64,000 bases of DNA from Cronobacter universalis NCTC 9529 (GCF_001277175.1 NZ_CP012257.1:1736001-1800000); one strand, 5' to 3'. Positions 42,596-56,103 are shown, numbered from the stretch's first letter. The notes: generated by a model not told the origin, from the sequence alone. A program made the numbers and translations.

Positions 42596-43030
42596 AAGAA
42601 AAACCTGAAAAATGGCAACCAGCCAAGTATATCGGGCAAGCGCAACGGCTTTTTAAACGGTGGCTCAATACCTGTTAATCAGGCTAATTCCAGGGGAAAA
42701 GCGCATGAAAAAAATACCCCGCAAACGCAGGAAGGGCATAAAGGGCTGTCGTTATCCGCCGCACGGACAGGGCAATTATCCGTACCGCGCTATCATGGTG
42801 CCGTAAGCCACGTCTGCTGTGGGGTAAGATGAGGCTAAATCAGTGCAGTGATGTGGGTCATCACAATAACAGCGGTAGCATACCGAACAGGCGAAACGGA
42901 AGAATGAAGAAATCAGGGAGATTTGCCAGCAAAACGCACATTTTTTTGATCCAGAAATCTTTACATCGCGACATAAGAATGTTCTGATCTGCGCGTGACA
43001 TTTATTGTTTATTGCGAACGCGGAAAGACC
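42596..43030. other. Intergenic region with a possible peptide
   Basis: 435 bases between divergent genes, holding promoters in both directions and one short frame (42705-42806) described separately. No RNA gene recognised. Confidence 0.4.
42705..42806 (+). CDS. Possible 33-residue basic peptide
   Basis: ATG after a strong SD-like caggggaaaa. The peptide starts MKKIPRKRRKGIKGCRYPPH, is strongly basic and ends in RAIMVP. No family. Only the SD and composition support it, so it could be chance. Confidence 0.25.
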   Translation: MKKIPRKRRKGIKGCRYPPHGQGNYPYRAIMVP

Positions 43031-43336
43031 ATGCAACAACTCAAGCCAGGCGCTCTCGCCATTATCATCGGCGCCCGTACCGCTGCCGGACGGGAGAATA
43101 TCGGTAAATCTGTTGAACTGTTCAGCCTCTGCCAGCCGGGCGAGCGCTTTATCAATCCGGTTACGGGGTTTATGACCGAACTGCCAAAAGCCTGCGCGCG
43201 CCCGCTGTGGCTGGTGACCGGCGATGTCATGGCCGCTGACGGCCAGGCGGGTTTCGCCTTTGTGCGCGCCGAACACCTGATGCCGCTGGACGGTCAGTTG
43301 CTGCCGCTCGAAGAGACGGCGCTACTGCTCGATTAA
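43031..43336 (+). CDS. Hypothetical protein
   Basis: A 101-residue soluble protein: LKPGALAIIIGARTAAGREN and a following NPVTGFMTELPKACARPLWL. Strong SD (cggaaag). Small beta-rich domain pattern; no family recognised. Its stop overlaps the convergent DUF488 gene by four bases. Confidence 0.6.
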   Translation: MQQLKPGALAIIIGARTAAGRENIGKSVELFSLCQPGERFINPVTGFMTELPKACARPLWLVTGDVMAADGQAGFAFVRAEHLMPLDGQLLPLEETALLLD

Positions 43337-43689
43337 GCCTTTTCAGCAAGCTCCCGGAGCCACGCCGCCAGGATTTGCGCGTGGTTCTGGCGCCTGTCTT
43401 TCGCCGCATACAGGAGAGTGAGCGTTCCTTTGCGGGAAATCGCCGCCAGGCGCTCGCCGTCTTCCTGCCGCGCCGTAAGCTCTTCACGGTAGCGCGCGCT
43501 GAAGTGCGTAAAATCGATAACCTCGCCGTGCAACGCCTTGCGAAGCGCCGTCGAAGGGGCCAGCGCTTTATTCCATTCGTCTAACGGCAGATCCGCTTTC
43601 TTTATGCCGCGCGGCCAGAGTCTGTCCACCAGCACCCGGTAGCCGTCCTGCGCGTCCGGCTCGTCATAAACGCGTTTCAGCGTAATCAT
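43333..43689 (-). CDS. yeaO: DUF488 protein YeaO
   Basis: A 118-residue DUF488 protein: VLVDRLWPRGIKKADLPLDE, then LHGEVIDFTHFSARYREEL and TLLYAAKDRRQNHAQILA. YeaO stands near yeaN in E. coli as well. Biochemical function unknown; a role in phosphate-ester or thiol chemistry is speculative. The ATG at 43689 follows aggaggcaa. Confidence 0.88.
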   Translation of the reverse strand: MITLKRVYDEPDAQDGYRVLVDRLWPRGIKKADLPLDEWNKALAPSTALRKALHGEVIDFTHFSARYREELTARQEDGERLAAISRKGTLTLLYAAKDRRQNHAQILAAWLRELAEKA

Positions 43690-43896
43690 GTTTGCCTCCT
43701 GGCGTATTGTTATGCACTGCCGGATTATCCGTCTGGCGAGGGTATGTGGCAAACCGCAGGACATGATTGCCCGAGACGTCTCGCAAAATTTATGCGCCAT
43801 TGACTGCTGATTTTGGGTGTTGTTAGCGGCCGCGCAGATCGGTATGCTGACGCTCCTTATGTTGTGTTTAATTCACTCAGGCATAAGGAAAACCCC

Positions 43897-44604
43897 ATGG
43901 AAACCTCTCCGCTCACTTCCACGCTGCGCATTGCGCTGGTCGGCGACTACAACAGCGCGACCGTCGCGCATCAGGCGATCCCACTCGCGATTGACGACGC
44001 TGCCGCCGTACTGGAACTCACCGCCGATTACGACTGGCTTGCGACAAAAGATATTAAAAGCCCGGAAGATCTGGTGGGCTATGACGCCATCTGGGTCGTG
44101 CCTGGCAGCCCGTATGAAAACGAAGATGGCGCGTTTATCGCCATCCGCTACGCCCGTGAAAACGCCATTCCGTTTCTCGGCACCTGCGGCGGTTTTCAGC
44201 ATGCGGTGATTGAATACGCCCGTAACGTCCTGGGCTGGCGCGATGCCAACCACGGCGAAACCGCGCAGGACGGCAGGCTGGTGATCACGCCGCTCAGCTG
44301 CTCGCTGGTGGAGCAGACCGGCGAGGTGGAGCTGCGCCCGCATACGCTTATCGCGCGCGCTTACGGACGTGAGGAAATTGCAGAGGCGTATCGCTGCAAT
44401 TTTGGCGTGGCGCCGGAGTTCGTCGAGGCGCTGAACGCGGACGCGCTGAAAGTTACCGGTTGGGATAACGACGGCGACGTGCGCGCCGTCGAGCTGACGA
44501 CGCATCCGTTCTTTGTGGCGACGCTGTTCCAGCACGAGCGCGGGGCGCTGGAAGGACGTCCGGTGCCGCTGGTTCGCGAATTCCTGCGCGCCGCCCGCCG
44601 CTAA
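43897..44604 (+). CDS. CTP-synthase C-terminal-like glutaminase homologue
   Basis: A 235-residue type-I glutamine-amidotransferase fold without a synthetase domain. The nucleophile elbow FLGTCGGFQ is present. In the usual His-Pro-Glu place the sequence HPFFVATLFQHE has Gln where CTP synthase has the catalytic His (FHPE). Known as the 'CTP synthase C-terminal region-related (seleno)protein' family. Glutaminase activity is therefore uncertain. Converges with yeaN. Start at 43897; the upstream frame to 43813 is not family-like. Confidence 0.75.
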   Translation: METSPLTSTLRIALVGDYNSATVAHQAIPLAIDDAAAVLELTADYDWLATKDIKSPEDLVGYDAIWVVPGSPYENEDGAFIAIRYARENAIPFLGTCGGFQHAVIEYARNVLGWRDANHGETAQDGRLVITPLSCSLVEQTGEVELRPHTLIARAYGREEIAEAYRCNFGVAPEFVEALNADALKVTGWDNDGDVRAVELTTHPFFVATLFQHERGALEGRPVPLVREFLRAARR

Positions 44605-44605
44605 C

Positions 44606-45790
44606 CTACGGCGCGCCGATTTCCCGCGTGCGCCCGGCAAACCCGCCCGCGATCGCCATCACCACGGCGAGCGCGGCGCAGACCATCAACGGCAGGCTCC
44701 AGCTGTGCAGCAGATCGTGGAGCCTGCCGATAGCGGGCGGCCCGCACGCCGCCAGCAGATACCCCACCGACTGCGCCATCCCCGACAGCGCCGCAGCCTG
44801 ATGCGCGGAACTGGCGCGCAGGCCGATAAACGTCAGGCCGAGGATCATTGTCGCCCCTGAGCCGAAACCGAAAATCACCACCCACCAGGCGGCAAAATGC
44901 GGGAAAAACCACAACCCGACAGGGCTTGCGGCGCAGAGCAGCGCCGTGAGAATGGCGATGCCGCGCTGGTCTCGCAGTTTTGCAAGCAGCAGCGGCACCG
45001 CAATGCCCGGCACGGCGGTCGCCAGCTGCATCAGGCCATGCAGCGAACCGGCCTGCGCTTCGCTAAACCCGGCGCTTATCAGTATCGACGGCAGCCAGCC
45101 GATGACGATGTAATAGATAAGGGAGTTCACGCCCAGAAAGAGCGTGACCTGCCAGGCGAGCGCAGAACGCCAGATACTGCGGCTGCGCGTCGCCGCATTG
45201 CCGCCGACGGCATCATGTCGGGTGGCGCGCAACTGCGGCAGCCAGAGGAGCAGGGCGAGGAGCGGAAAGACAATCAGCGCCAGCAGCGCGCCGCGCCAGC
45301 CGCCGCTGAGTGTGGCAACCGGCACCACCAGCGCCGACCCTGCGGCCGCCGCAAGACCCATCGTCAGTGAATACGCGCCCGTCAGTTTCGCCACTTTCCC
45401 CGGAAAATCACGCTTAATCATGCCAGGCAGCAGTACGTTGCCGATGGCTATTCCACAGCCGATAAGCGCGGTGCCCGCAAAGAGCGCCGTCGCGCTGCCG
45501 GAGGCGCGCAGAAGAATGCCCGCGCTGATAATCAGCAACGCGCCGAAGAGGCTGCGCTCCATACCGAAACGCCGCGCGCTGCCCGCCGCCAGCGGCGACA
45601 CCAGCGCGAAGGCGAGCAGCGGCAACGTCGTGAGAAGCCCGGTGGCGGCGGTCGAGAGCGAGAAATCGAGGCGAATGGCGTCCAGCAGGGGAGCCGCGCC
45701 GGTAAACGTAACGCGCAAGGTGGTGGCGATGGTCAGCAGGCCCGCCAGCAGCAGCCAGCCGCCGAGACGCGAAGAAATCAGGTTAGTCAT
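44606..45790 (-). CDS. yeaN: MFS transporter YeaN (CynX/NimT family)
   Basis: A 394-residue transporter with 12 membrane spans (LLLAGLLTIATTLRVTFTGA at the N-terminus, SAARFGMERSLFGALLIISA-type loop 2-3). Related to CynX and NimT; YeaN has been linked to 2-nitroimidazole export under NimR control. The E. coli neighbour yeaM (nimR) is not next to it here. Reads from the right; the yeaO homologue lies to the left. Confidence 0.87.
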   Translation of the reverse strand: MTNLISSRLGGWLLLAGLLTIATTLRVTFTGAAPLLDAIRLDFSLSTAATGLLTTLPLLAFALVSPLAAGSARRFGMERSLFGALLIISAGILLRASGSATALFAGTALIGCGIAIGNVLLPGMIKRDFPGKVAKLTGAYSLTMGLAAAAGSALVVPVATLSGGWRGALLALIVFPLLALLLWLPQLRATRHDAVGGNAATRSRSIWRSALAWQVTLFLGVNSLIYYIVIGWLPSILISAGFSEAQAGSLHGLMQLATAVPGIAVPLLLAKLRDQRGIAILTALLCAASPVGLWFFPHFAAWWVVIFGFGSGATMILGLTFIGLRASSAHQAAALSGMAQSVGYLLAACGPPAIGRLHDLLHSWSLPLMVCAALAVVMAIAGGFAGRTREIGAP

Positions 45791-45865
45791 TAATACCTCA
45801 TGGGCGCGCAGGCCGCGTGGCGCTGCGCGAGTACGGCAGGTGAAAACAGGGGGTTAAACGCACGC

Positions 45866-46312
45866 CTACTGACGGCCAATCAGCAAGGAAACCAGCCCTG
45901 CGGCGATAAGCGGACCGACCGGGACGCCGCGAAAAAGCGCCACGCCAAGAACGGTGCCGACTAATAATCCGGCGACTATCGACGGCTGGCTGCTCATCAG
46001 CGCCACGCCCTTGCCGCCAAGCCAGGAGACAAAAACGCCCACGACGATAGCGACCAGCGATTTCCAGTTTAAAAAGGCGTGAAACAGTGTCGATGTGGGC
46101 AGCGTTCCGCTGGCGATGGGTGCCATTACGCTGATGGTCAGAATAATAATCCCGACGGTGACGCCCTGTTTCTCCACCCAGGGAAACCAGGCGCTGAGCG
46201 GCGTCATACGAATTACAATCAACACCAGTACGGACACCGTAACGGCCAGATTGTGGCTGACAAACCCAAGCCCGGCCAGCGCCAGCAGGATCAGCAGCGT
46301 GATATCAAACAT
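45866..46312 (-). CDS. yeaL: DUF441 inner-membrane protein YeaL
   Basis: A 148-residue protein with four to five spans ([38 protein letters not shown]). Same length as E. coli YeaL. The ATG at 46312 is chosen, as upstream codons encode a hydrophilic stretch without support. Function unknown. Confidence 0.9.
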   Translation of the reverse strand: MFDITLLILLALAGLGFVSHNLAVTVSVLVLIVIRMTPLSAWFPWVEKQGVTVGIIILTISVMAPIASGTLPTSTLFHAFLNWKSLVAIVVGVFVSWLGGKGVALMSSQPSIVAGLLVGTVLGVALFRGVPVGPLIAAGLVSLLIGRQ

Positions 46313-46430
46313 GAAAAGCTCCTTGCCAGAAAAGGGTATGCACGGCCTGTCGTCATTATTCTGCAATCAAAAGGCGCTATCAGTGTGAGCAGCATCCCCC
46401 CGATGTTTACGCGATAAACCTGGAGAAACG

Positions 46431-46535
46431 ATGAACGATCTGCTGTCGCCCGACGCGCTCTGGATAACCACGTTCTTTCTCGCTACCGCCGCCACGCTGA
46501 TTATTGCGGTGCGGTATCTGGAGCGGCGCTGGTAG
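46431..46535 (+). CDS. yoaI: Small membrane protein YoaI
   Basis: A 34-residue single-span protein (ALWITTFFLATAATLIIAV, then RYLERRW). Position between yeaL and yeaK and orientation equal that of yoaI in E. coli. SD tggagaaacg. Its last 35 bp overlap the end of yeaK on the other strand. Too short for standard callers; unknown function. Confidence 0.7.
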   Translation: MNDLLSPDALWITTFFLATAATLIIAVRYLERRW

Positions 46536-47025
46536 ACGGCGCGCGATGGAAGGCCACCAGTGTCGGCCTGGCGAGGCGCAGATAGTCGGCGGTGTCCATG
46601 ATAATCGATTTTTCGAGCAGGCCGGCATTAAAGGCGATTTCGTCATGGCGCTCAAATAACAGCGGGTCGGCCACCAGTCTGAGTTCCGGGTGAAAACTGA
46701 ACGGCGGGATGGCGCCAAAGACGCAGCGGGTGAGTTCATCCACTTCCGCCGGGCTTGCGAGCGACGCCTTTGTCCCGCCCAGATGCTGCGCAAGCAGGGC
46801 GAGATCCGCCTGGAGGTCGGCGCCGAGCACCGCCAGCACAACTTGTTTCACCCCGTTGCCTTTGATTTTACAGACCAGCGCTTTCGCCCCCTGGCTTAGC
46901 GGCGTACCGCGAATTTCCGATACCGCCTCGCATTTACCCACCGCCTCATGCTCCATCACGCGAAAGCGCGCCTGGCCGTGGGTCAGTAAATCCACGAGCT
47001 GCTGGTGTATATCCATACCTTTCAT
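46501..47025 (-). CDS. yeaK: Mischarged-tRNA deacylase YeaK
   Basis: A 174-residue YbaK/ProX-type editing protein. KALVCKIKGNGVKQVVLAVL contains the conserved Lys; GAIPPFSFHPELRLVADPLL and FNAGLLEKSIIMDTADYLRL shape the aminoacyl pocket. E. coli YeaK hydrolyses mischarged Ser-tRNA and others. Start at 47025 (MKGMD); the second Met at 47016 is possible. Confidence 0.85.
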   Translation of the reverse strand: MKGMDIHQQLVDLLTHGQARFRVMEHEAVGKCEAVSEIRGTPLSQGAKALVCKIKGNGVKQVVLAVLGADLQADLALLAQHLGGTKASLASPAEVDELTRCVFGAIPPFSFHPELRLVADPLLFERHDEIAFNAGLLEKSIIMDTADYLRLARPTLVAFHRAPSTSAAPDTAPQ

Positions 47026-47141
47026 TTTCTCGCCTCGTTTTCAGGATAATGAATGCAACCTTACTGGCGCTTCGCTTATTTTGCAACGCCGGGAAATTTT
47101 CACAAAATAAAAGCAAATAAAATAAACAAGCTAGGGTCATT

Positions 47142-47466
47142 TCACACAGAAAATATCATCCTGTCGTTTGGCTTACTTTGCAAAGCTGTATTACAGTCAT
47201 AAGAGTGACTAATGAAGCTGGCGCCAGTGATAATGCGGATATTAATAACGCCGTCCTGACGCCTCGTAATAAGCGCAACGCCGGAATGTGGCGAAGCAGT
47301 TTCACAATCGGGGCTCTGGCGGGAATAACCCGTACAAAGCGACGTTTGCGGAAGAAATGCACGGAAGCGCGCTCTGACCGGTAAGCGTAATGATACCTTC
47401 GGCAGGCGATAATTTTTTAAAATTGACGTTTTTTCTGGTAACACTAACCCAATCTCGGAGGCTGTT
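47142..47466. other. Intergenic upstream of the KGG protein
   Basis: No recognised gene; open frames here on the minus strand are shadows of the KGG repeat. SD ggaggctgtt before 47467. Confidence 0.4.
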
Positions 47467-47640
47467 ATGGCTGAACATCGTGGTGGTTCCGGCAACTTTG
47501 CCGAAGATCGTGAAAAAGCATCAGAAGCGGGTAAAAAAGGCGGACAGCAGAGCGGCGGGAATTTTAAAAATGACCCGGAACGTGCGTCTGAAGCAGGTAA
47601 AAAAGGCGGCCAGAACAGCCACAGCGGCGGACGTAAATAA
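47467..47640 (+). CDS. KGG-domain stress protein (YmdF/YciG family)
   Basis: A 57-residue, very hydrophilic protein with two repeats (FAEDREKASEAGKKGGQQSG; NDPERASEAGKKGGQNSHSG). It resembles YmdF/YciG and GsiB of Bacillus, general-stress desiccation-type proteins induced through RpoS or SigB. Its terminator is at 47670. Confidence 0.88.
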   Translation: MAEHRGGSGNFAEDREKASEAGKKGGQQSGGNFKNDPERASEAGKKGGQNSHSGGRK

Positions 47641-47669
47641 TCCGGCACGTTGATTTTATCTGTGATCGC

Positions 47670-47695
47670 AGCAGCCTCAGGGCTGCTGTTTTATT
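47670..47695 (+). terminator. Terminator of the KGG gene
   Basis: AGCAGCC-TCAG-GGCTGCT, then gttttatttt. It ends at the stop of the convergent EAL gene. Confidence 0.85.
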
Positions 47696-49253
47696 TTGCC
47701 TGCATCGTCAGCAATAAGCGTAACGCCTGGCGGTCGACAGGGCGGGAAAACCACCAGCCCTGGCCGTAACAACCCGGGAAATTATCCTGCAAATAATCCA
47801 CCTGCAACCGCTGCTCCAGCCCCTCAAATACCACTTTTTGCGGCATCGCTTTCAGCATCTCAATTAAATTAACCAGTAGCGTTTTATTAAGCGTCGGCGT
47901 GCCAATCGCCTCGGTAATGCTTTTATCCACTTTAACTTCATCTATCGACAGCCGCGACAGCCAGGATATCGTCGAATACCCGGTGCCGAAATCATCGAGC
48001 GCGATTAAAAACCCCTGCTGCTTGAATAAAGCGATCGCCGCTTCCATATGCGCCAGCGTCGCATTTTCCCGCTCCGTTATTTCCAGCATTATGCGATTCG
48101 TTGCAAGGCCGTTTTTCCGGGTGAGTTGCGTCAGAAAATCAAGATAGTGACGGGAGAAGAGATCGTTGAGGCTGATATTAATACTTAGCGTCAGGTCATA
48201 GGGTGTCAGCAATTCCGCCATCTCCGTAATGGCCCGCGTCGTGACAAATTCAGTGACCTTACTTATCATCCCTTCTTTTTCGGCCAGCGGAATAAAAATA
48301 TCCGGCGAGATAGCCTCGCCATTATTATCATGCCAGCGAAGCAGCGCCTCCATGCCTTTCATTCGTCCCGTTTCAATCTCATAAATAGGCTGGTAAGCCA
48401 CGCACATCTCACCGTTTTTTAAGGCGTTTTCCAGACGGGCCGGGAGAGAGGCTTTTTTGCCGCGGTAAAGCGCGAGGCCCACGCACAGCAGCAGGCCGAC
48501 CGCAAGACCGAGCGCGGCAATCAGCAGAAGGGTATACCAGCGCGCCTGCAAAAGACCATAAGGGTGCGTGCCGGCAATAACGCAGATATCGTATTGCGTA
48601 TTGCAATGCTCACGGGTGATGTAATACCAGGCATAGTGCGAGCCGGTGTCCGTTTCGGATAATAGCGCCTGCGTCGGCCCCAGCGTAAACCAGCGGCGGT
48701 CGCGCTGTGAATTTGTAATAATCGCGCTGTAATGCGCCGTCGCGGCGTCATTTTCAAAGCGGGTAAAAACGAAAGGAGAAAATATCACCAGCAGATTGTC
48801 GCGCCACCAGGCGCTGACGCTAATCGTTTCTGTCAGCGGCAGATTTAATAACCAGCGAGCGCCGTCGCGGCTGACGATATTTTCCGTTGCGGCCAGCGGC
48901 TGTGGGACAGGAAGATGGCCCCAGAGCGCCGAGCAGATAATCCCGCGCGCGCCGGTACGACCAACATCTTTGATCATCTGGTATTCCCACAATAATGTGC
49001 GCAGCGCATTGAGATCCGCTTCGCTGCAGGGGGAATAGTGGGCCATTTTCATCTCGCGGGCGGCAAGGTTGTTTGCCTGCTGTAAAAGCGTTACGCTGCG
49101 CTCCAGCACCGCCTGGCTATAATGGTCAATCCGGTTTGTTTCTAATCGCCAGTACACTATTTGCGCAACAGCCAGGACGGCGAATATGCTGGCGATGATT
49201 ATCCCCACCATCCCGGAAGTTTTATTCAAGCCCAATGAGACCCTGTTAAACAT
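47691..49253 (-). CDS. Cyclic-di-GMP phosphodiesterase (CSS-EAL)
   Basis: A 520-residue inner-membrane protein. TM1 at about 15-35, a periplasmic CSS domain with Cys in YSPCSEADLN and GIICSALWGH, TM2 near 240-260, then an EAL domain: MEALLRWHD, NISLND, EITERE, ALDDFGTGYSTISWLS, and DEVKVDKS with the catalytic Glu, Asp and Lys sites. Of the PdeB/C/D type, in which the disulphide state controls activity. It takes the place of the diguanylate cyclases yeaI/yeaJ of E. coli. Confidence 0.88.
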   Translation of the reverse strand: MFNRVSLGLNKTSGMVGIIIASIFAVLAVAQIVYWRLETNRIDHYSQAVLERSVTLLQQANNLAAREMKMAHYSPCSEADLNALRTLLWEYQMIKDVGRTGARGIICSALWGHLPVPQPLAATENIVSRDGARWLLNLPLTETISVSAWWRDNLLVIFSPFVFTRFENDAATAHYSAIITNSQRDRRWFTLGPTQALLSETDTGSHYAWYYITREHCNTQYDICVIAGTHPYGLLQARWYTLLLIAALGLAVGLLLCVGLALYRGKKASLPARLENALKNGEMCVAYQPIYEIETGRMKGMEALLRWHDNNGEAISPDIFIPLAEKEGMISKVTEFVTTRAITEMAELLTPYDLTLSINISLNDLFSRHYLDFLTQLTRKNGLATNRIMLEITERENATLAHMEAAIALFKQQGFLIALDDFGTGYSTISWLSRLSIDEVKVDKSITEAIGTPTLNKTLLVNLIEMLKAMPQKVVFEGLEQRLQVDYLQDNFPGCYGQGWWFSRPVDRQALRLLLTMQAK

Positions 49254-49469
49254 GATTCACGGTGGTCCTGCGACGGCGCCGCGTCGTTATTTATAGTGCC
49301 GCTCACTATAACTGATAGCGAACCGGCTGTAAGTAAAATCTGTAGGGTTATTAATACAGAGGCGTTGTACTGCTAAATATTCTGAGCCAGAAGATTCATT
49401 TAATTAAGCAGGGCTGACATTAAAGTTAAGTGTTGCTTTAATTGCAGGTGAGAAATAAAAAGCGTTAAA

Positions 49470-49488
49470 GGCCGGCGCATGGCCGGCC
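49470..49488 (-). terminator. yeaGH terminator
   Basis: GGCCGGC-GCATG-GCCGGCC hairpin right after yeaH; on the minus strand a modest T-rich stretch follows. Confidence 0.7.
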
Positions 49489-49495
49489 CCGCTGG

Positions 49496-52836
<3,341 letters not shown>

Positions 52837-52922
52837 GGCATGCCGTCCTTTCGTTTTTTAGCACAGGTTAAAGAGCCGTTCATATGAATAGTGGAGGCTC
52901 CAGGAAGACGTATTCTGAGTAC

Positions 52923-52938
52923 AGCAACCCTAATGCCA
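52923..52938 (-). promoter_or_regulatory. Sigma-54 promoter of yeaGH
   Basis: On the minus strand TGGCAT-TAGGG-TTGCT matches the -24/-12 consensus (TGGCAY-N5-TTGCW) without mismatch, 87 bp before the yeaG ATG. NtrC control is known for E. coli yeaG. Confidence 0.85.
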
Positions 52939-53271
52939 ACTTAAGCATTTTTTTGCGCGTTGCACTGTGCTACTGCGGTCAGGGTAATGCACCTTCTTAA
53001 TTTTAAGCGTAGATGGCATTTGAAAATCTTGCATGCCGCCTTATGTGACATTCAGTGATATATCAAGCACTCATCCCGTTGTTTCTGCTACAGCATTTGC
53101 ATACGACATGCGGATTAACGCCAAAGTCATAAAATTGCAAGGCGGCTGTCACGCGAAAATGCGAGGCTGCGCGATCCAGTGATGTAAAGAAGTGCGAAAA
53201 AATTTGGGGTGAAGCGTAAGGGGCGGTTACACTTCGCGAGCCGATCATTTGACTAAAGGACTTGATGGATT
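52939..53271. promoter_or_regulatory. yeaG-mipA divergent control region
   Basis: About 330 bases without a gene; likely enhancer sites for the sigma-54 promoter and the mipA promoter. I define no further box. Confidence 0.4.
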
Positions 53272-54018
53272 GTGAGCACATTCAAATTTCTGGCACTGGG
53301 TGCCGTGATGGCTTCAGCCGCTACCTTTGCGCATGCAGAAGGAAAACTGTCAGTTGGCGCGGGTGCAGGATGGGTAGTGAATCCTTATAAACAGTACGAC
53401 CGCGACGTTTACCCTCTGCCGGTTATCAACTATGAAGGCGATAACTTCTGGGTACGTGGGCTGGGCGCGGGATACTACCTGTGGAATGACACTGCCGATA
53501 AACTTTCCATTATGGCGTATTACTCGCCGCTGCACTTCAAGCCGGGCGACAGCGACAACAGCGCGTTACGCCGTCTGGACGAACGTAAGTCCACGCTGAT
53601 GGCGGGCCTCTCTTACGTACACAATACGCCGTATGGCTATCTGCGCACCTCTCTCGCGGCCGATACGCTGGATAACAGCAACGGTATCGTGTGGGATCTG
53701 GCGTGGCTCTATCGTTATACCAACGGCGGCCTGACCCTGACGCCGGGCATCGGTGTCGAGTGGAGCAGCGAAAACCAGAATGACTACTACTATGGCGTGA
53801 GCGGCAAAGAGTCGCGCCGCAGCGGGCTTAGCCGCTATGATGCTGACGACGGCTGGGCGCCGTATGCCGAGCTGACCGCCGTCTATCGTCTCTCTGACAG
53901 CTGGAGCGTTTACGGCAGCGGCCGTTACACCCACCTGAGCGACGAAGCGAAAGACAGCCCGATGGTAGACCGTTCCTGGTCTGCGCTGCTCTCTACCGGC
54001 GTGACTTACACGTTCTGA
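53272..54018 (+). CDS. mipA: MltA-interacting protein MipA
   Basis: A 248-residue outer-membrane scaffolding protein with GTG start. Signal peptide ends THAHA-like (TFAHAEGKLSV). Conserved INYEGDNFWVRGLGAGYYLW and a C-terminal strand ending in Phe (SALLSTGVTYTF). MipA bridges MltA and PBP1B in murein synthesis. Confidence 0.93.
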   Translation: MSTFKFLALGAVMASAATFAHAEGKLSVGAGAGWVVNPYKQYDRDVYPLPVINYEGDNFWVRGLGAGYYLWNDTADKLSIMAYYSPLHFKPGDSDNSALRRLDERKSTLMAGLSYVHNTPYGYLRTSLAADTLDNSNGIVWDLAWLYRYTNGGLTLTPGIGVEWSSENQNDYYYGVSGKESRRSGLSRYDADDGWAPYAELTAVYRLSDSWSVYGSGRYTHLSDEAKDSPMVDRSWSALLSTGVTYTF

Positions 54019-54035
54019 CGAGCAACGCTATTTTG

Positions 54036-54059
54036 GGGCGCCTTATGGCGCCCTTTTTT
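54036..54059 (+). terminator. mipA terminator
   Basis: GGGCGCC-TTAT-GGCGCCC followed by ttttttat, directly after the mipA stop. Confidence 0.85.
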
Positions 54060-54100
54060 ATGGCGCAGGCTCAGGAGAAGTGGGGAAGGGGGATTAAAAA

Positions 54101-54125
54101 ACGGCCCCGCTAATCGCGAGGCCGT
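54101..54125 (-). terminator. yeaD terminator
   Basis: ACGGCC/GGCCGT hairpin with inner GC pairs and on the minus strand a run of six Ts. Confidence 0.8.
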
Positions 54126-54131
54126 TGGTTA

Positions 54132-55019
54132 TCAGGCTTGCTTAACCACGCGCAGCGTCTGGGAGAGGCGTGACGGTTTATCTTCACGCGTCTGCTGCGG
54201 TTTCGTGACGCAGGCGGTTTCCACGCAGACAAAGGTTTTGTAACCGTCGTCCGGCATGTCGCCCATGCTGGCAGAGAGCGCCGGGCCGGGGTTCCAGCCC
54301 ACCACATTACTGTTGTGATGATGCACCACTTCAATGGTGCGGTTAAGCGCACCGTCGTGGATCAGGCTGCACCCTTCCGGGCCCAGGTAGACGCGATCGG
54401 TACGGTCCGGGAACGCCTGTACGCCGCCGTTGAGTTTGCCTTCCTCGCCGCCATTCACTTTGTCGATATACGCTTCGCCAAGACCGCTCACTTTCACTTC
54501 AGCGATATCGCCAACGTTGAAATAGGAGTGCAGCGCGGAGGTGGTTTCAAATTCGCCGTGCGCTTCCAGTTCCATTTCACAGGTCTTGCCCAGTTTGTAG
54601 CGCGCATAAAGCGTGAAGTCATGCGGCCAGTACTGGCGGCTCGCATCGCTGGCGTGCAGTTCAAACGTCAGCACGACGCCGTTGTCATCTTCATTATGGG
54701 CGCTCAGGTTCCACGGCAGGTTGCGGGCGAAACCGTGCGAAGGCAGATCTTTTTGCGCCGAAGGGCCAAACCACGGCCAGCAGATCGGCACGCCGCCGCG
54801 GAGCGCGACGCCTTTTTTAAACGGCGTGTTGGCGCTCAGCCATAACACCTCTTCTTCGCCAGCCGGTTTCCAGCACAGCAGGTGCGCGCCCTGCAACGCC
54901 ACGGCGGCGCGAACCTGCGGGTGGTCGATAACAATAATATCCAGTTCGTCATGCTGACGACGGGAGAGGTAAGGCGTTAACTGCTCAGACACCGGTAGGG
55001 CAAAAAGCGTATTGATCAT
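54132..55019 (-). CDS. yeaD: D-hexose-6-phosphate epimerase YeaD
   Basis: A 295-residue aldose-1-epimerase-like protein: RGGVPICWPWFGPSAQ, LPSHGFARNLPW, FETTSALHSYFNVGDI and VVGWNPGPA. It interconverts anomers of glucose-6-phosphate. Start at 55019 matches E. coli. Possibly cotranscribed with gapA. Confidence 0.93.
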   Translation of the reverse strand: MINTLFALPVSEQLTPYLSRRQHDELDIIVIDHPQVRAAVALQGAHLLCWKPAGEEEVLWLSANTPFKKGVALRGGVPICWPWFGPSAQKDLPSHGFARNLPWNLSAHNEDDNGVVLTFELHASDASRQYWPHDFTLYARYKLGKTCEMELEAHGEFETTSALHSYFNVGDIAEVKVSGLGEAYIDKVNGGEEGKLNGGVQAFPDRTDRVYLGPEGCSLIHDGALNRTIEVVHHHNSNVVGWNPGPALSASMGDMPDDGYKTFVCVETACVTKPQQTREDKPSRLSQTLRVVKQA

Positions 55020-55052
55020 TTCTGGCAATCCTCTGTCTTAAATCCAAATAAA

Positions 55053-55074
55053 AAGGGCGACCGAAGTCGCCCTT
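55053..55074 (-). terminator. gapA terminator/attenuator
   Basis: AAGGGCGAC-CGAA-GTCGCCCTT perfect stem downstream of gapA; on the minus strand TTTTATTTGG follows. Confidence 0.85.
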
Positions 55075-55095
55075 AAGATCAGAATCTCATCTCAC

Positions 55096-56103
<1,008 letters not shown>

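Noticed and set aside
53063..53281. 72-codon minus-strand frame upstream of mipA
   Set aside because: No SD or family; lies in the control region between yeaG and mipA.
54315..54845. Long plus-strand frames opposite yeaD and gapA (also 55108-55986)
   Set aside because: Antisense frames over highly biased core genes; composition typical of shadows.
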